A program made the position numbers and the translations under genes. Shown one piece after another: positions 21,104 to 33,077 of a stretch of DNA of 43,235 bases. Each line of letters begins with the position of its first letter. Position 1 is the first letter of the stretch. The notes below the pieces were generated by a model that was not told where the DNA came from, made no database searches, and was given only the letters and a program-made list of their open reading frames with translations. The stretch is from Gymnopilus junonius (lineage: Eukaryota > Basidiomycota > Agaricomycetes > Agaricales > Galerinaceae): positions 1 to 43,235 of the forward strand of contig JADNYJ010000282.1 of the NCBI GenBank assembly GCA_015501075.1, in the 5' to 3' direction.

Positions 21104-22210
21104 TTATTCTAGACCCCAAGCCCGGGCCTGCCTCATGGTCATTGAGTCCGATGGTGGAGTGCAGTGGCAGTTGGGGTTTCTGGCAACATTGCTTCCTCTC
21201 TGCAATCCCTTCACCATCAACTCGACGCCGTGACACCAATCCAGATAAGTAGCGTCGCTGTGGAAAATACGTATGCTTGAAAGATGAGGGAAAAGGTGGT
21301 CTATAAAACATGAAATAACCGCCGAAAGTTCGACCGGGCGAGTACGAAATTCGTAAGGCGTAGGCCATCGGTTATTATGGTGAAATTCTCTTGGACGTAA
21401 CCGAAGATTTATTAACCGGTGACACTGTGGACGGGGATTGGATTTGACTTCTGCTTGCATGTCCTGAATGGCTTTCGAGTCTTTTAAAAGAAAAACCGTC
21501 AAATCAAGTAACCAGAGATTCGGAAAGAGGTCAGCAAATTGAGACAGAGCAATTAATGTCAATTGATTTGTTCCATCAGGGCCTGGATCTCCGTCGAGGG
21601 TAAGACAGTAGATAGACTGCCACGCAGAGACTTTGTTATCGATTGTGGTGCAAATTACATCCGGAGTACTTTGCATAAGATTCTTCATCGAAACCTTCAT
21701 GAAGAACAATTTTTTGCAAGCTCGAAGCAACTGGATGGCGGTACTTGACATAGTATTTCCCGCGGAAAACCAAGTGCGTAATGACGGTGCCGTTTCTGTC
21801 ACTCTTCTGGAGAATATCTCCGGTCCCGACATGGTGTTTATCTTGAATGTAAGATGTACCAAGGACGGCGCGTAAATGGAATCAAGAACCTGGAGGGCTT
21901 CACTACCCTCAAGGTTTAAAAAGAAGAGACGTTGCAAGGCGCCTAGTGTAACGACTGTCCTCGGCGATTCTCTAGTAATTGTTGAGGGTGGCATCATCCC
22001 GTCCTCTCCAGTTGAATTGATTTTGTGCAGATGCAGTGATTGAAGGGAACTCATCCCGGAAAGTTGATGCAGAAAGGTACTAGAAAAAATGACACTACCT
22101 GAACTGGCAAGTAACAATGAGGTCAGTTTAGAAAACCTAGGTACACTAACTCGGCAAAAAGCCTGTCCCACGTGATTTCCGAACAAGATAGTGGTCGATT
22201 TCGAGTTATA
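21104..22210 (-). pseudogene. F-box/LRR-type protein, N-terminus cut off by a transposable element
   Basis: A long open frame encodes about 365 residues of irregular leucine-rich repeats: RFSKLTSLLLASSG, MSSLQSLHLHKINS, LGALQRLFFLNLEG, PSLVHLTFKIN, FADLFPNLWLLDLTVFLL and HRLINLRLRPREFHHNNRW, then FIDHLFPHLSSIRIFHSD. This is typical of the C-terminal half of Agaricomycete F-box proteins, but there is no F-box and no ATG near the start. The open frame runs up to the edge of the inverted-repeat element at 22211, whose terminal CATAG supplies the in-frame stop. Beyond the element, the host sequence reads GTGCAG then TA, which would be a good splice acceptor, suggesting that upstream exons once followed. 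I infer a truncated gene. Confidence 0.6.
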
Positions 22211-22921
22211 CTATGATTTGTCGGGAGTTTGAAACGATGGGGAGTTTGAAACGACCCCGCTCCTGCCTCTCTACCTCACTCCTTTGCTCTAGAAAAAATC
22301 ACATAAATACTAGACCTTCTGGCCTTTAAGATGGTGTAGAAATTTTCTCAGAGAATGCTCTGGATGAGAAAGATATCGGACAGATGAGAAGTTCTTTACA
22401 TCAAAGCAGTCAATGTAATGAGATCATTAGTTAGATCTAGCCAGATCCTAAGGAGCGGTCATGCCAAAATTTTACAGGCAGTTTCAGTACCTTTAGGCGA
22501 GCATCCGTGCCAATTTCATGTCAATTCTCGCAGTATTGCATTCAGAAAACCTGGAGGACCATTCAGAGTCCAATCCAGAGTGACAGACGTGATGAACATT
22601 CAAGCTCCGCTTAGACCTTCTATTTACTGTGGGCAGCACTGATGCTACTGCCAGCATGCCGTCTATTCGGCTTGTCAGCGAAACTTCAAATGAACCGTGA
22701 CTGCTATGTGACTCTCGTTTCAATCTCCCCATCCTTTCATTTTTGAGACGCAGAAATGCTTCTGTTGCTTGCACTTTCAACTTTTCATTAAAAAAACTTT
22801 ACAAATCTAAAGAGAATGTAAAGTTGTACATCTCTGTAAAATTTTAGCTCTCCAGAGCATGTCCAAAATTTGATATTGATTTTTTCTATGTTTTCCATTT
22901 CAAACTCCCGACGAATCATAG
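22211..22921. mobile_element. 711-bp Tc1/mariner-type MITE with 25-bp inverted repeats
   Basis: The left end begins CTATGATTTGTCGGGAGTTT (22211 on). The right end is its inverted copy (22897-22921), with only two differences over 25 bases. Both ends are flanked by TA (22209-22210 and 22922-22923), the target duplication of the Tc1/mariner superfamily. Just inside the left end, the 14-base unit GGAGTTTGAAACGA occurs twice in direct orientation (about 22225 and 22241). The element encodes no recognisable transposase, so it is non-autonomous. Its insertion lies at the broken start of the F-box/LRR-type frame. Confidence 0.8.
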
Positions 22922-23126
22922 TACTGCACGGTTTATCATCGTTGTAGGTTTGAATGAAAGACTATATTATACTCTACATTGCTGAAAATGTTGAAGCTGA
23001 ATGACGCAAACTACAGGGCAAGAGACACAATTCTTTGATGTGATTGCCAAAAATGGTATGTAATGAAAGAGGGTATCCTGACTTGAATCCAAGATATCTA
23101 AGGAAATATAAGTCCTCATCTACAAA

Positions 23127-24132
23127 TTAAAAATGAGTATTACCACCACCTGCCCTGTAAACATCAGCTACTCTCTGGGGCATGGATTTATAAAGGTGGT
23201 TAATAAATTCAATATCAATCTTGTACCACTCCTCCTGAAGTGCGATCCACAAGTCTGTTTCTGAGTGAGGCGGAGGGTTACGCTTTCTAATTTGATGGTC
23301 GAGGTAGTCCCATAAGTTTTCGATTATGTTAAGATCGGGCTATTGGGTGGCCAGGACAGGACATCAACTGCGTTTTTTTTAAACCATGCTTGTACAACCT
23401 TTTATGTGTGCTTTGGATCATTGTCTTGCTGGAAATAAAATTGACGTAGATCCATGTGGAGATCAGAGTATGTTCCTAGCATGTCGTCCTCCAATATCTC
23501 ACAGTATAATTCCTTGTTGAGGTTCCTTCAATCCGTACAATCCACCCAACACCTTTAGAAGTGATGATTGCCCAGACTGTAACCTTTCCACCTCCATGCT
23601 TCAACTTCTTCTTTGTATAACGTGGATCCAATATTTCCCCTGGCCTCCTCCAGCACCAATCTATTCCATCAGACCCAAAAACATGAAAGTTAGACTCATC
23701 CGAGAAGTTCACGGCCTTCCAATTTTCCACTGTCCATTCCAGGTGTGCTTCTGCCCACTTCTTCTGCACATGTAGGTTCTTCTCGCTGATGAATGGCACT
23801 GAGGGGGAATATAAGCATTAAGACCTTCCAACTTAAGTGCTCGCTTCAGGTATCAATTGAGAGTTCTGGAAGTAGAGTTTTTGGAGCTCAGAAGCATTGT
23901 GGGCATCCTTATTTGCCAGGTGCCAAAGAGCAGCTCGAACATCATGGGGTGTCATCTTGTGAGGCCAACCGGATGAGTGTCCCACATCATAGTAATCTCC
24001 TTCTCTCCATATCTCTTGAATATCTGGTTGATTGAACAATCTGTGATGGTGTTACGACCTGGGAGAGCTGATCAGATCTCGTCATGAGTGTAACCAACCA
24101 GCTTTCTTTGTTGGTGTCGTATTTGGAGCCAT
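23127..24132 (-). pseudogene. Tc1/mariner-type transposase (DD34E), decayed
   Basis: The minus strand reads MAPNTTPTKKAGW at the start, then an HTH region (GERRRLL-like, GHSSGWPHKMTPHDVRAAL, NKDAHNASELQKLY), then the DDE core: VNFSDESNFHVFGSDGIDWC with the first Asp, KKKLKHGGGKVTVWAIIT, FQQDNDPKHT with the second Asp, and NIIENLWDYL with the catalytic Glu. It ends MPQRVADVYRAGGGNTH and a stop. Frame changes occur near 24080, 23810, 23517 and 23342, and an in-frame stop follows DNDPKHT, so it is not functional as read; two of the frame changes fall in C runs. The nearby 711-bp inverted-repeat element belongs to the same superfamily, but whether the two are related is not shown. The element's own ends were not found. 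Confidence 0.85.
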
Positions 24133-24267
24133 GATATAACTGGATATACAGGTATTATAAAGTGAGGCAGGGAGTAGCCAGCCAAGGACACGAAAAAAGA
24201 TTATTAGCACGACATGCCAATTTAGATTACATCTAGTCACATGACTAGTCAGCATTCTTTCGCTCGT

Positions 24268-24645
24268 CTACTCATTGTAACTTTTGCTCCATAACCAATT
24301 TTTTGTATATACGTGGTATATGACAAGCCCTTTCTGCTTCATAGATATGAGCCTGTGAAACTGAATCTTGGAAGAGTTACAGCCCCGGACCAACATCTTC
24401 ACCATGGGACAAAACTTTTGCTGAGTTAGTGTAGGTCGGCCATATAAAACGATTTTGTGGGTGTTTGGTGTTTCAAGACTGAGATGATATAGAAGAGATG
24501 AGACCTGTACTTCTATAGTATGATTGCTGTTCTGAATCATGATTTCAGAGAGATTGGCTGAAGAGATAAGCAAGAATACGCCAAGCAAATTGTCGCTCTG
24601 TAGAGCGACAAAATGGCCGAAATCTACCATGAGACCTCTGAGCAT
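24268..24645 (-). CDS. Possible orphan protein (125 aa)
   Basis: An open frame on the minus strand starts MLRGLMVDFGHFVALQSDNL and ends NWLWSKSYNE. A TATATATA stretch (about 24688-24698) lies about 45 bases before its ATG at a promoter-like distance. There is no signal peptide, membrane segment or family that I recognise. It sits beside transposon debris. This could be chance; the TATA-like box is the only supporting evidence. Confidence 0.22.
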   Translation of the reverse strand: MLRGLMVDFGHFVALQSDNLLGVFLLISSANLSEIMIQNSNHTIEVQVSSLLYHLSLETPNTHKIVLYGRPTLTQQKFCPMVKMLVRGCNSSKIQFHRLISMKQKGLVIYHVYTKNWLWSKSYNE

Positions 24646-24699
24646 AGGGAATAATTTTGATGATGACTGAAATCTGGAGATGGAGGGGTATATATAGGG

Positions 24700-25681
24700 A
24701 CCGCAACCCTTGGCATTTGCTGAACTGGCACCAGCAAATACTTAATATGCTGCGTGTACAAGCGAAACCTTTGCAAATGTTCCTCGACGATAACCTCTGC
24801 AGATGTCTTTGGCTAATTACAAGTGGTCATAATCGCAAAATGAACTCATATTCACATACAAGTGGCCATCGCTCACTAGTACGGGAATCAGTTTTAATAG
24901 AAGGACCCATGAGTCCATTGTTTCCCATAAGATAGGTAAAGCTGCATCAAAAGAAGTCCTTGCAAGTGAGAGAAATATTGAGAGATAAGTTTTCTCAGGA
25001 GCTTTGAGGCGATTTTTCGGGGAAACAATGTAAACTCTGATGTATCGTAGGGGTGGAGGAAAGAGAAAATCAAGCGAAGAAGATATGTGTTGCTGAGGAC
25101 CTCATCTCGAGCATCCAGTGAGATTATCGAGTCATTTGGTACCTAGAAACAGATCATCAGTCAAGTTTTTCGATCCTCTTGACATCGGAGGAGCTTACTC
25201 GAGATTTCGACTCTGCTGGGAAACGTTCATCGTTGCGACTGCTGAAGCGCCAAAGTAGTCACTTGTCACTGGTCGTTGAATTTCGTGACTTGTCACAGCC
25301 TCCCTTTAACAGGGCTTAAATTTATGTAAGTAATCATAATCAAGTCCTTTTGCCAGGCTTTTGGACTACTGGTCACTAGCACTGATCAGTGGTCGCACAG
25401 GCCTGCTTCACATATTGGCCATTCCTACGTGCATAACAGTAGGGAAGTAGCAATTTCGATTGGTACATTAAGTACATTAACCTGCAATTGACCTGCAGTC
25501 ACATCAATGATCAGGCAGCCCAACCTGGTTACCTGAAAGCTGACTGGAGTATCACAATCGTCAAGCAGAACCTTTCAAATTTGGACATATTCAGACCGTT
25601 CTCCAACCGTTTTCCGTAACCAGCATCACACGGCAGGCTAATCGCTGCAAAACGGAAGAATGAGTAAAATTATAGGTATTG
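24700..25681. other. Gene-free interval
   Basis: No credible frame. Short GTCACT/AGTCAC words recur at 25235-25290 and 25370-25400, without regular spacing. Confidence 0.35.
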
Positions 25682-27524
25682 TCATGAAGTCTCTAATAAG
25701 CGCATCGCCTCTTGTGCAGAACCAGCCAAGGATGTAGACCAGCACCACTCCCAATTCTTTGTGAATATTTGTGCAAGGGTTTTCAGCTTCGGCAAAAGCT
25801 CATGGTCAGGCACCAAGTCAAAGTCTATCTCTGGCGCAGAAAGGGTAAAATATTGCCCATTAAGTCTCGACCGCTCTTGAACTTGCAACGCAAATGGTCG
25901 ACGTATATGGTCATAGATATTTAAAGCCCGACATATCGTGTCTCTTGTCGTTAGAGGATGTCCCAGAAGTGTTGAAAGGATGAAAGCGTCCTTGGATTAA
26001 AATTAAAGATATTTTTAGAGGAATGAAAGTTAATAGACGCGACAGGGACATGCGCACCTCGATGGCTTGCCCAGCTCCCGATCCTTGATGAGGAGTCATT
26101 GCGTGGGCCTTTAGTTTGTAAGAACATCTGTTAACTATTATAGCACAGAGAAGGCTCACAGCATCACCAAGGATTGCGACATGTCTGGATACAAACGAGC
26201 CTAAAGGTTTTACAGTATGTACAGCCCAGCGCAGGGGCTTTTCTACGCACTGACTTTCATGTCATCGGGATGGCCATTATTCAAAAATTGGGAACTTACA
26301 TCTACAAGCGCCCGGACCTCAGGCTCCCAACTTGCAAACATAGAGGAAAATTCCAATTTATCTGTAGGGCAGACCCATGGTCCGTGAAACTTTGTATATT
26401 CCAGATTATGCTGGGACTTGAAGGCCACAAAATTAATGAATTTTCCATGGGCAATAGGATATGCGATAATATACTATATTAGACGACAGAACATGAGCTA
26501 AAATGGACATCATGAAGAACGGTGGCGCTTACGCCATTCTTGCCAAGGTACTATAATTCAGTGATCTCGTAGTCAGCATCGGTGGGGAGACAAATCGAGC
26601 GAGACGTATGAATCGTACCTGGGTAGGCTGTGTAAGTACTCGATGATGAGGTTCCCGTTGTCTGAGCCGATCAGCAGGTATCAGAGCACGATACGCATTT
26701 GTACCGCTCCATGATGGTTCAATCAAAGCCGTAATATCAGCGGCCTCGGACCAATTATTCTGCGATTGAGCCCATTGTACTTTCTCGCCCAAGAACGACC
26801 TCCGTACCGCGGATTTTAATCCGTCAGCGCCCAGCAATACATCGCACGAGGACCGTGTGCCATCCTCAAAAAGAAGGCTGATGGGACCCCCCTGCCGCTG
26901 GGTGTAAGACCGGAGACGTTTTCTGCAATGAATTTTGTAAGTTGAAGGTAATTTCCTCAGAAGCACCTTTTGAAAATCGGCGCGGTGGAACGTCAGGAGG
27001 TTTCCTGGGACGGCGCTGAAGTGAGCCAATTAAAAGCACTGCATATTTTGATAATGGATATTACCTTGTGTAACTAACGTGTAAAATTCAATCCCTTGAG
27101 GAGAGTCGCTCTTGCGGTATTTGAAGGAAGAAACTAGTATTGACGACTCAGACCAGATCGTCTTAAATAGACTGTCTTTTACTACCTGAGCCCTGAGCTG
27201 GCTTTACTTCACTGAGCTTCAATAGGTCTTCCTCTAATCCAAGCTTCCTGAGAACTTCCCATGGACCTAAGGGATTCAAGGACGAAGGCACTTAGTAAGT
27301 TGATAAGTCGCTCGACAGTTACTCTTCTTACGTCCAAATACTCCTATGCCAGCGCCAACTTCCGCAAGTTTTTCCGCAGCTTCAAATATTTCGACTTCAA
27401 TATCTTGATATTTGGATAGACCAACTGGAAGTTAAATCACATATTCAGTACCAGAATTATAAGGGAGAAGGAAATAAGTACCTGCTGTAGTCAATCCAGC
27501 GATTCCAGCTCCACTAATCATCAT
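25682..27524 (-). CDS. FAD-dependent monooxygenase, salicylate hydroxylase-like (437 aa)
   Basis: Ten exons: 27524-27482, 27424-27332, 27266-27186, 27133-27065, 27004-26619, 26550-26533, 26473-26300, 26249-26160, 26108-26058 and 25990-25682. All introns are GT..AG and all phases agree without any correction. The FAD Rossmann motif stands at the very start (ISGAGIAGLTTAV), followed by EIFEAAEKLAEVGAGIGVFG, NLLTFHRADFQKVLL, the DG motif DVLLGADGLKSAVR and the GD motif AILGDAAHAMTPHQGSGAGQ. These define class A flavoprotein hydroxylases that use NAD(P)H and oxygen on aromatic substrates. Exon 6 is only 18 bases (YLGKNG). The N-terminus is unusually short, so a small upstream exon cannot be excluded. 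There is no biosynthetic cluster around it; the substrate is unknown. Confidence 0.88.
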
Positions 27525-29700
27525 GGTAAGGATCACTCCAGGGACACGATCACCCGTAGAATACCAACCATATTACAACTCTAAATTTTGCACGAGAACT
27601 CATAGCTGCCAGTACGAATCAGTGGTGGTGGAAGAAGTCAGGTAGGAGGACCGTCGGAACACCAGTTATGACAAGATGTCTGGTGAAAAGCGGGTGGATA
27701 TCAAAGCCAAAAAGCCATTTTGAATATATCGCAGCTATCCAAAACACACGATTAAAGCGGACTGCCCTCTCGAGTAGTAGGAACATCCAACTGAGAATTC
27801 TTGACATGTCAGATCTATGCGAGGAGATGCAGGATGGTTGCCTTCTGTCAGATAAGCCGCCATGATCATGCTGTCCCACGATCCAGTCGCCTAATGGCCA
27901 AGACGCGAGGCTCAGAAGTTAGAACGAGCCTGATCACCAGTAAATGGGTCAGTAAGTTAATCACAGGGTCAAGTGATCTAGATAACTGCTCGCCTTCGAA
28001 TACTATCTCCAAGAAATTGGCTTAATCGAATGGATCTTATTATCACCGCTTTGCGATCAAAGATTGAAAGAAGGCCGACCAAGAAGAGAAGATGACGAGG
28101 CACACGGAAGTTGAACGGAACAAAGCGGTCTTCAAGTCTTCGCCAGTCATGTTTGCCGGAGCGCAGGGATGACGAACTGCGACCATCTTATCTGACGGTT
28201 TGTAAGGCGCCAACACTGTTTGTGGGATAACTAATCGGAAGTCATGTTATCTTCTCGGTCATTAACCTCTCGGGAACTGCATGGGGCTGTCTTCTGGCCC
28301 TGGTAAGTAGCTGAAGAACTAAAAACAGATATGACGCAGATCGTAAAATGGGTTGTAGCTATCTGAATGAAATTATAACTTCCAGAGTGAACTCACGGGC
28401 TTGTCGTTGTCTGAGTTGACGTATAGCAGCTAGAAATTTGGAGACGCCACGGCTGAATTCCCTTCTGTAAATGTATCTTTTGATGATGTCGTCTCCCGCC
28501 TCTCTTTCCATCTCATTTTGTCGTTTGAAGGACATCGCACAAGAGAAAAAAGAGAAACTCCAAAAGAAGAACTCGGTTATAAATGCACTGGTGAAGTACA
28601 TGTCATATCTAGACTATACGAGAAGGACGTGGTAAGACATCAAAAGTTTGGCGAGAAGGATTTAAAGTTTACAGGCCAGAGCCATGACCAAGAACGAGTA
28701 TACGCTGCGAATCTACAAAAAAAGTGCTGCTCTTCGAATCCAGGGGTCATGCTGTCCCTTGCGTTGCGTGCTGGCCATTGCTGGGCGTCTAGCTTTTAAG
28801 CAGCAGATCTTGAAAGAACGCCGTGCTTAGGGTAAAGGTTCCCTGGTATCGAGGTTTTTGCGAGGCAATGGCATAGATATGGAAGGTTTTCATTTCCAAA
28901 ACCTGGAGGAGAGAGGGAATGGACCCAGGCGACAACAATCATGGAGAAGTGCGATGCTTAGTCACTTTGCTCACGCTTCCAGCGGGACCGCCGCGGCAGC
29001 CTACGATGTTCCCACCTGCGGCTGATCCATGTTAAACTTTCTTCCAAACCCACGGAGACCTCCCTTACACAGTCTTCTTATCGGCGATGCGGGTCCTTGA
29101 GGAGTCAATTCTCAAGGGACCAGCAGACCTCATACGACGCTCTTGGCACGTTGGTAATATTTTTTTTCTCTCCAACTAGTCGCTCCCATGCATCCCCATC
29201 ACTTTCTGCCGAATTGAATGCATCGAAATATAGCTCTCAGTCCCACCCAAGGACTTGGGGTTTCTTTTTAGCATATTTAGTCTCACAACTTATGGAGCAA
29301 TCCCCGTACGACAACTCACGGCGCGGTTAATATCTGCCCAGACCGTACAAATTTGTGGGATGTTTGAGCTGAAACAGGTATAAAGTAGGCTCTCATTGCC
29401 AGTAAAAGTGGAGGAAGGGATAAAATGTCTTTAACTGATATACCTTTTCCTCACGCTTTGCAGGTCTTTTTGGGCAGCATGGGAGAGGAGGTCAGCCCAC
29501 TACCCTGGATCCTATGACGAAGTGGGGAATTGGCCGGTGCCGACAGCCGTACAGGTGTTTCCTGCGTGGAGGCCTTGCCTTTTTATCGGATTCCTTTTAT
29601 CTTTCCCGCTCTTTTGTACCATCCCTGCTTTATGACATTCTTGTCGAAAGAGGAACTCCAGGGACTTGCAAAGTGCAACGCACATAGTTCTACGAGCAGG
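27525..29700. other. 2.2-kb gene-poor interval
   Basis: Frames at 27619-27879, 27801-28025, 28359-28601 and 28518-28799 are short and lack domain or splice evidence. The interval supplies the upstream regions of the FAD monooxygenase (left) and the DUF6533 gene (right). Confidence 0.35.
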
Positions 29701-31770
29701 ATGTCGGTTCTGGATGAAGGCACCGTTCGTTTGATGCGACAGACTCAGTTGGTGAATTACCATAACGGTGGGTCGCATAATTTCGGCATGTGTCACTGCC
29801 CTCAAATGTCCGCCTTTTTACTGTAGTTGCAGCTCTTGTATTCCTGTTGTGGGATACTATAATAACGTTTGGAGATGAAGTGGAATACATCTGGCCGTAA
29901 GTCCTACGTTGCCTTCGGTTCGAAATTAATATTCATTCTTGCCTATCAGACAGTATAAGGGGTCGCCTACAAAATGGGTTTTCTTATTTACAAGGTACTT
30001 TGGACTGATGGCGCAAGCGTAAGTATTTCACTGGATACTTCGAACTGAAAATTTAGTTCAACGTTGGCAACACATTTGCCCTTTGTGTCTTAGGCGATTA
30101 GTGAGCTTAAACCTCACGCTGAGCTTTGGCATATTCTCCATCGACATCTGCCGAATGATATACACGACGCAAGTCATATTTGGAGGCATCTTGATGGCAT
30201 GTGCCCAATCATTTCTTATGCTTCGAGTTAGCAGTCTCGTAAAGCCTGATCTGCCACGTTCCAACTCATTTTTTGTTGATTTCGAATAGTATACGCTCTT
30301 TACACACAGAATCGCCGAATCGCATTTTCGATGATTGCTCTGCTCGTTGCAGAAATAGGAGCGATGCCCGGAGCCATCAAAATGACCATGCCTACAGATC
30401 CTGGCCCTCTGTGTATGAAGCCAATCAAGGCTCGAGATATCGCTTTTTTCGGGTAAGTTTTGACTTTCTACCCATCCTCCTTTTCCTGGTTTCCCTTCTA
30501 TGTTTCTCTTTAGTATCTGACTACACTAAATATGCTTTTTTTGACTAGGGTGTCGGCGTTGCTTCCTCAGCTCATTGTAGTCGGGTTGACAGTGATAAAG
30601 TTTTTCTCTGGACTGCGGGCAGGGTGGGGTAAAATACCTATTGTATCCAGGCTCGTCCGCGATGATATCATTTTGGTGACTGTTATTGGTGAGCGCCTTA
30701 CCTTTGGAGGCCCCGACATTACCGGAAAGAATACCCAACTGACTTCATCCATCCCAATCTGTCTCGTGGCCCCGTACCTCATTCCGTTGTTTGATGTACA
30801 ACAAAAATTTGAAACTCAACATCTTACTGCATTTCTTGTTGCCAAAAAATATTACCTGTCAATGGGGTTACACGTCTTCCTCTAGCGGTTTGGGTAGTGA
30901 TTTGCACATCCCTGAACAGCATCAACACAATATATGGATACATCGGATACACGTGAGTCCGATTCCGTTCTTTTCTCTCTTTCTCATGCCGCCTACCTTA
31001 TTCTCTTCTCATTTTTCTTCTGTCTCCTTTGACTGTTGATAACTCCAAATGTCTTTGCCTTTGCCGTTAATAGATGGTTAATATCCCTCATTCCTTCCGT
31101 TGTAAGCATATTTTCAAGCTGGTCGTTACTCATCTTAACGAATGGACACTCGCAGGGCTGTCGAGTAGTAATCAACATGCAACGTCTCGCGAAAGAACAA
31201 AACGGTCCATTTGGCCAAGGGCATTTTGCATCAACATCCTCTCCCCAACTCACCTCGTGTATATTTGACGTTACCGAAGGAGAAGCGTCTTCAAATTCGA
31301 TTGCAGGGTCGCGGTCTCGCAAACCGCGTGTTCCAGAGTCGGGCGTCTTTCCTAATTCCACGGAGTCGCAAATCTCAACTTCGGAGGGCATAAAGGCGGT
31401 GCCACGAGATCGAAATCGAGAGCAGCATGATTACGGTACTGATGAAATCGTCAATTCCGATTTGTTATTGGGTTCGGCAAACCAAGCGCGCTCAAATTCC
31501 TATTTCTACCCCACATATGGCCATTCGAACGCCCAATCTCCATACACACTCGGACATTCTCTAGCCCACATTCCATCAAAATCACTCGCACCATCAACCA
31601 TTCTGCAACATCCCCCATCTTCAATTTCCCCTTCACATCTACAAGTTGAGCCACCACCACCACCACCACCGCCTCCGCCCCTAATGTCTCCTTTACACCA
31701 CGGTCCCAGTCTTACCCGTAATTCTGCGGTCGCTGTGGCGCGTATGCAAATCATGATACGTAGTAAATAA
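29701..31770 (+). CDS. DUF6533-type multi-pass membrane protein with Ser/Pro-rich tail (450 aa)
   Basis: Exons 29701-29767, 29827-29896, 29950-30018, 30094-30227, 30290-30452, 30549-30688, 30886-30952, 31074-31101 and 31156-31770. The start MSVLDEGTVRLM leads into the family signature VAALVFLLWDTIITFGDEVE and YIWPQY, then KWVFLFTRYFGL, SFLMLRVYALYTQNRRIAF, further hydrophobic segments (MIALLVAEIGAM, LLPQLIVVGLTVIKFF, AVWVVICTSL) and GCRVVINMQRL. This is the pattern of the Agaricomycete DUF6533 family, integral membrane proteins without a known role. The last 200 residues are a cytosol-type Ser/Pro/Asn-rich tail containing a run of eleven prolines. The donor after exon 4 lacks GT (GAG then TTAGC); one missing G would restore it. 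The 197-base sixth intron is unusually long and could hide a small exon. Confidence 0.8.
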
Positions 31771-33077
31771 CCTTCTCCGCAAATTGGATGCCCGACAGGG
31801 TCTTTTGTACTTTGCTACGCCGTTTGCTTACCCACCTTGCTGCTGCCACCAAGTTCATACCCCACAATGTTATAATTATTATCTTGACGACGGATCTTAT
31901 TGCATTAGGCCCAATAAGCATGTATTGTATACAGTAGAAGTACAATCAAAACTGCGAATGCAAGATGCAATTATTTCTTTTGAAAATATCTATGTACTAC
32001 TCTATGGTGGGATTTATTCCTAATCTCCGTAATTCATGATGAACATTGTCAGAACAAGATAAACGTATTATTGAAGCATGACTTCTGACATGAAGGAGCT
32101 TCGACTATGATAACGTTAACTAGCAATTCGATCTGTGATATTTCTGCGCTTGAAAACATCCGAATCGCACGAATGAGTTAGGGATTACTCACAGTACTGG
32201 CAAGTCCGCAGAAATCGTGTGACGTTCAACAAATTTCAATGGCGAAATTTTGACCGAGTCTAGAGTACTTACTAACGCCCTCATTCAAGCTTCAAGCCTG
32301 ACCCAAAAAAGTGCCGCTGAAGATACCAGAAGTTGGACAAAGGAAAATCCACGGAGAAGAAACAAACCGAGAAAATCGGCGAGAAGACTCGGAGGAACCT
32401 CTGGCTTTTGGTAAATTAGTAAAGCAGGTAAAACGAAGACGACGGATGTCATTTCTGAAAGGGCTAGTTAGCCACACGACGAAAAATGAATTCGAAAAAG
32501 GGGAAACTTATTTAGATGGCGATGGTGGCGCTCATAAAATGCCTATTTGAGTGGGCAAGAGTAAGGGCGTAGCATTTAGAGTATGATTACTTGTAATCTA
32601 GTCCCTCGAGACCTAGTCTCCAGACCGCTCTAGAGACTTTTGAAGTCCCGAAGCACAACTGTAGACGACTTCAAATTGACAGGTGTCAATATAATTAGGG
32701 TGATATGACACGCTCACTCTGAGATGCAGCCAATCTTCTTCTAATCGAGGATGAGGTTGCGCGCAGCTGAGTTCGAAGAACAGAAGAGAGATCTTGGAGA
32801 GAACACACGAAAGCCACGGATGTGCCTAATAACACCAAACCGATTATTTCTCTCTTTCTCAAACATGAGGCAGATTGGCATGTATTCTAATTCGTTGCAT
32901 CTAATCAATGTCTCTTCATTGGATCTTTTCCGAGCAGAAAGAAAAGGCGATCGTACTAATTACGTTGTGATATAGCTCAAGGATGCGATCTTGTTCTATT
33001 GCATCTGATCATACCTGCAAAACTATACCAACATACGCAGGTAAAACACCGACGGGCCCTCTGTGTATTAAAACCCA
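31771..33077. other. Gene-free interval
   Basis: Holds the 3' flanks of the DUF6533 and NUP53 genes. Frames such as 32311-32550 and 32751-32975 are charged or random-looking and lack partners. No gene seen. Confidence 0.4.

Noticed and set aside
25230..25400. Recurring GTCACT/AGTCAC words as a possible repeat array
   Set aside because: Spacing is irregular and units are too short; no array-like order.
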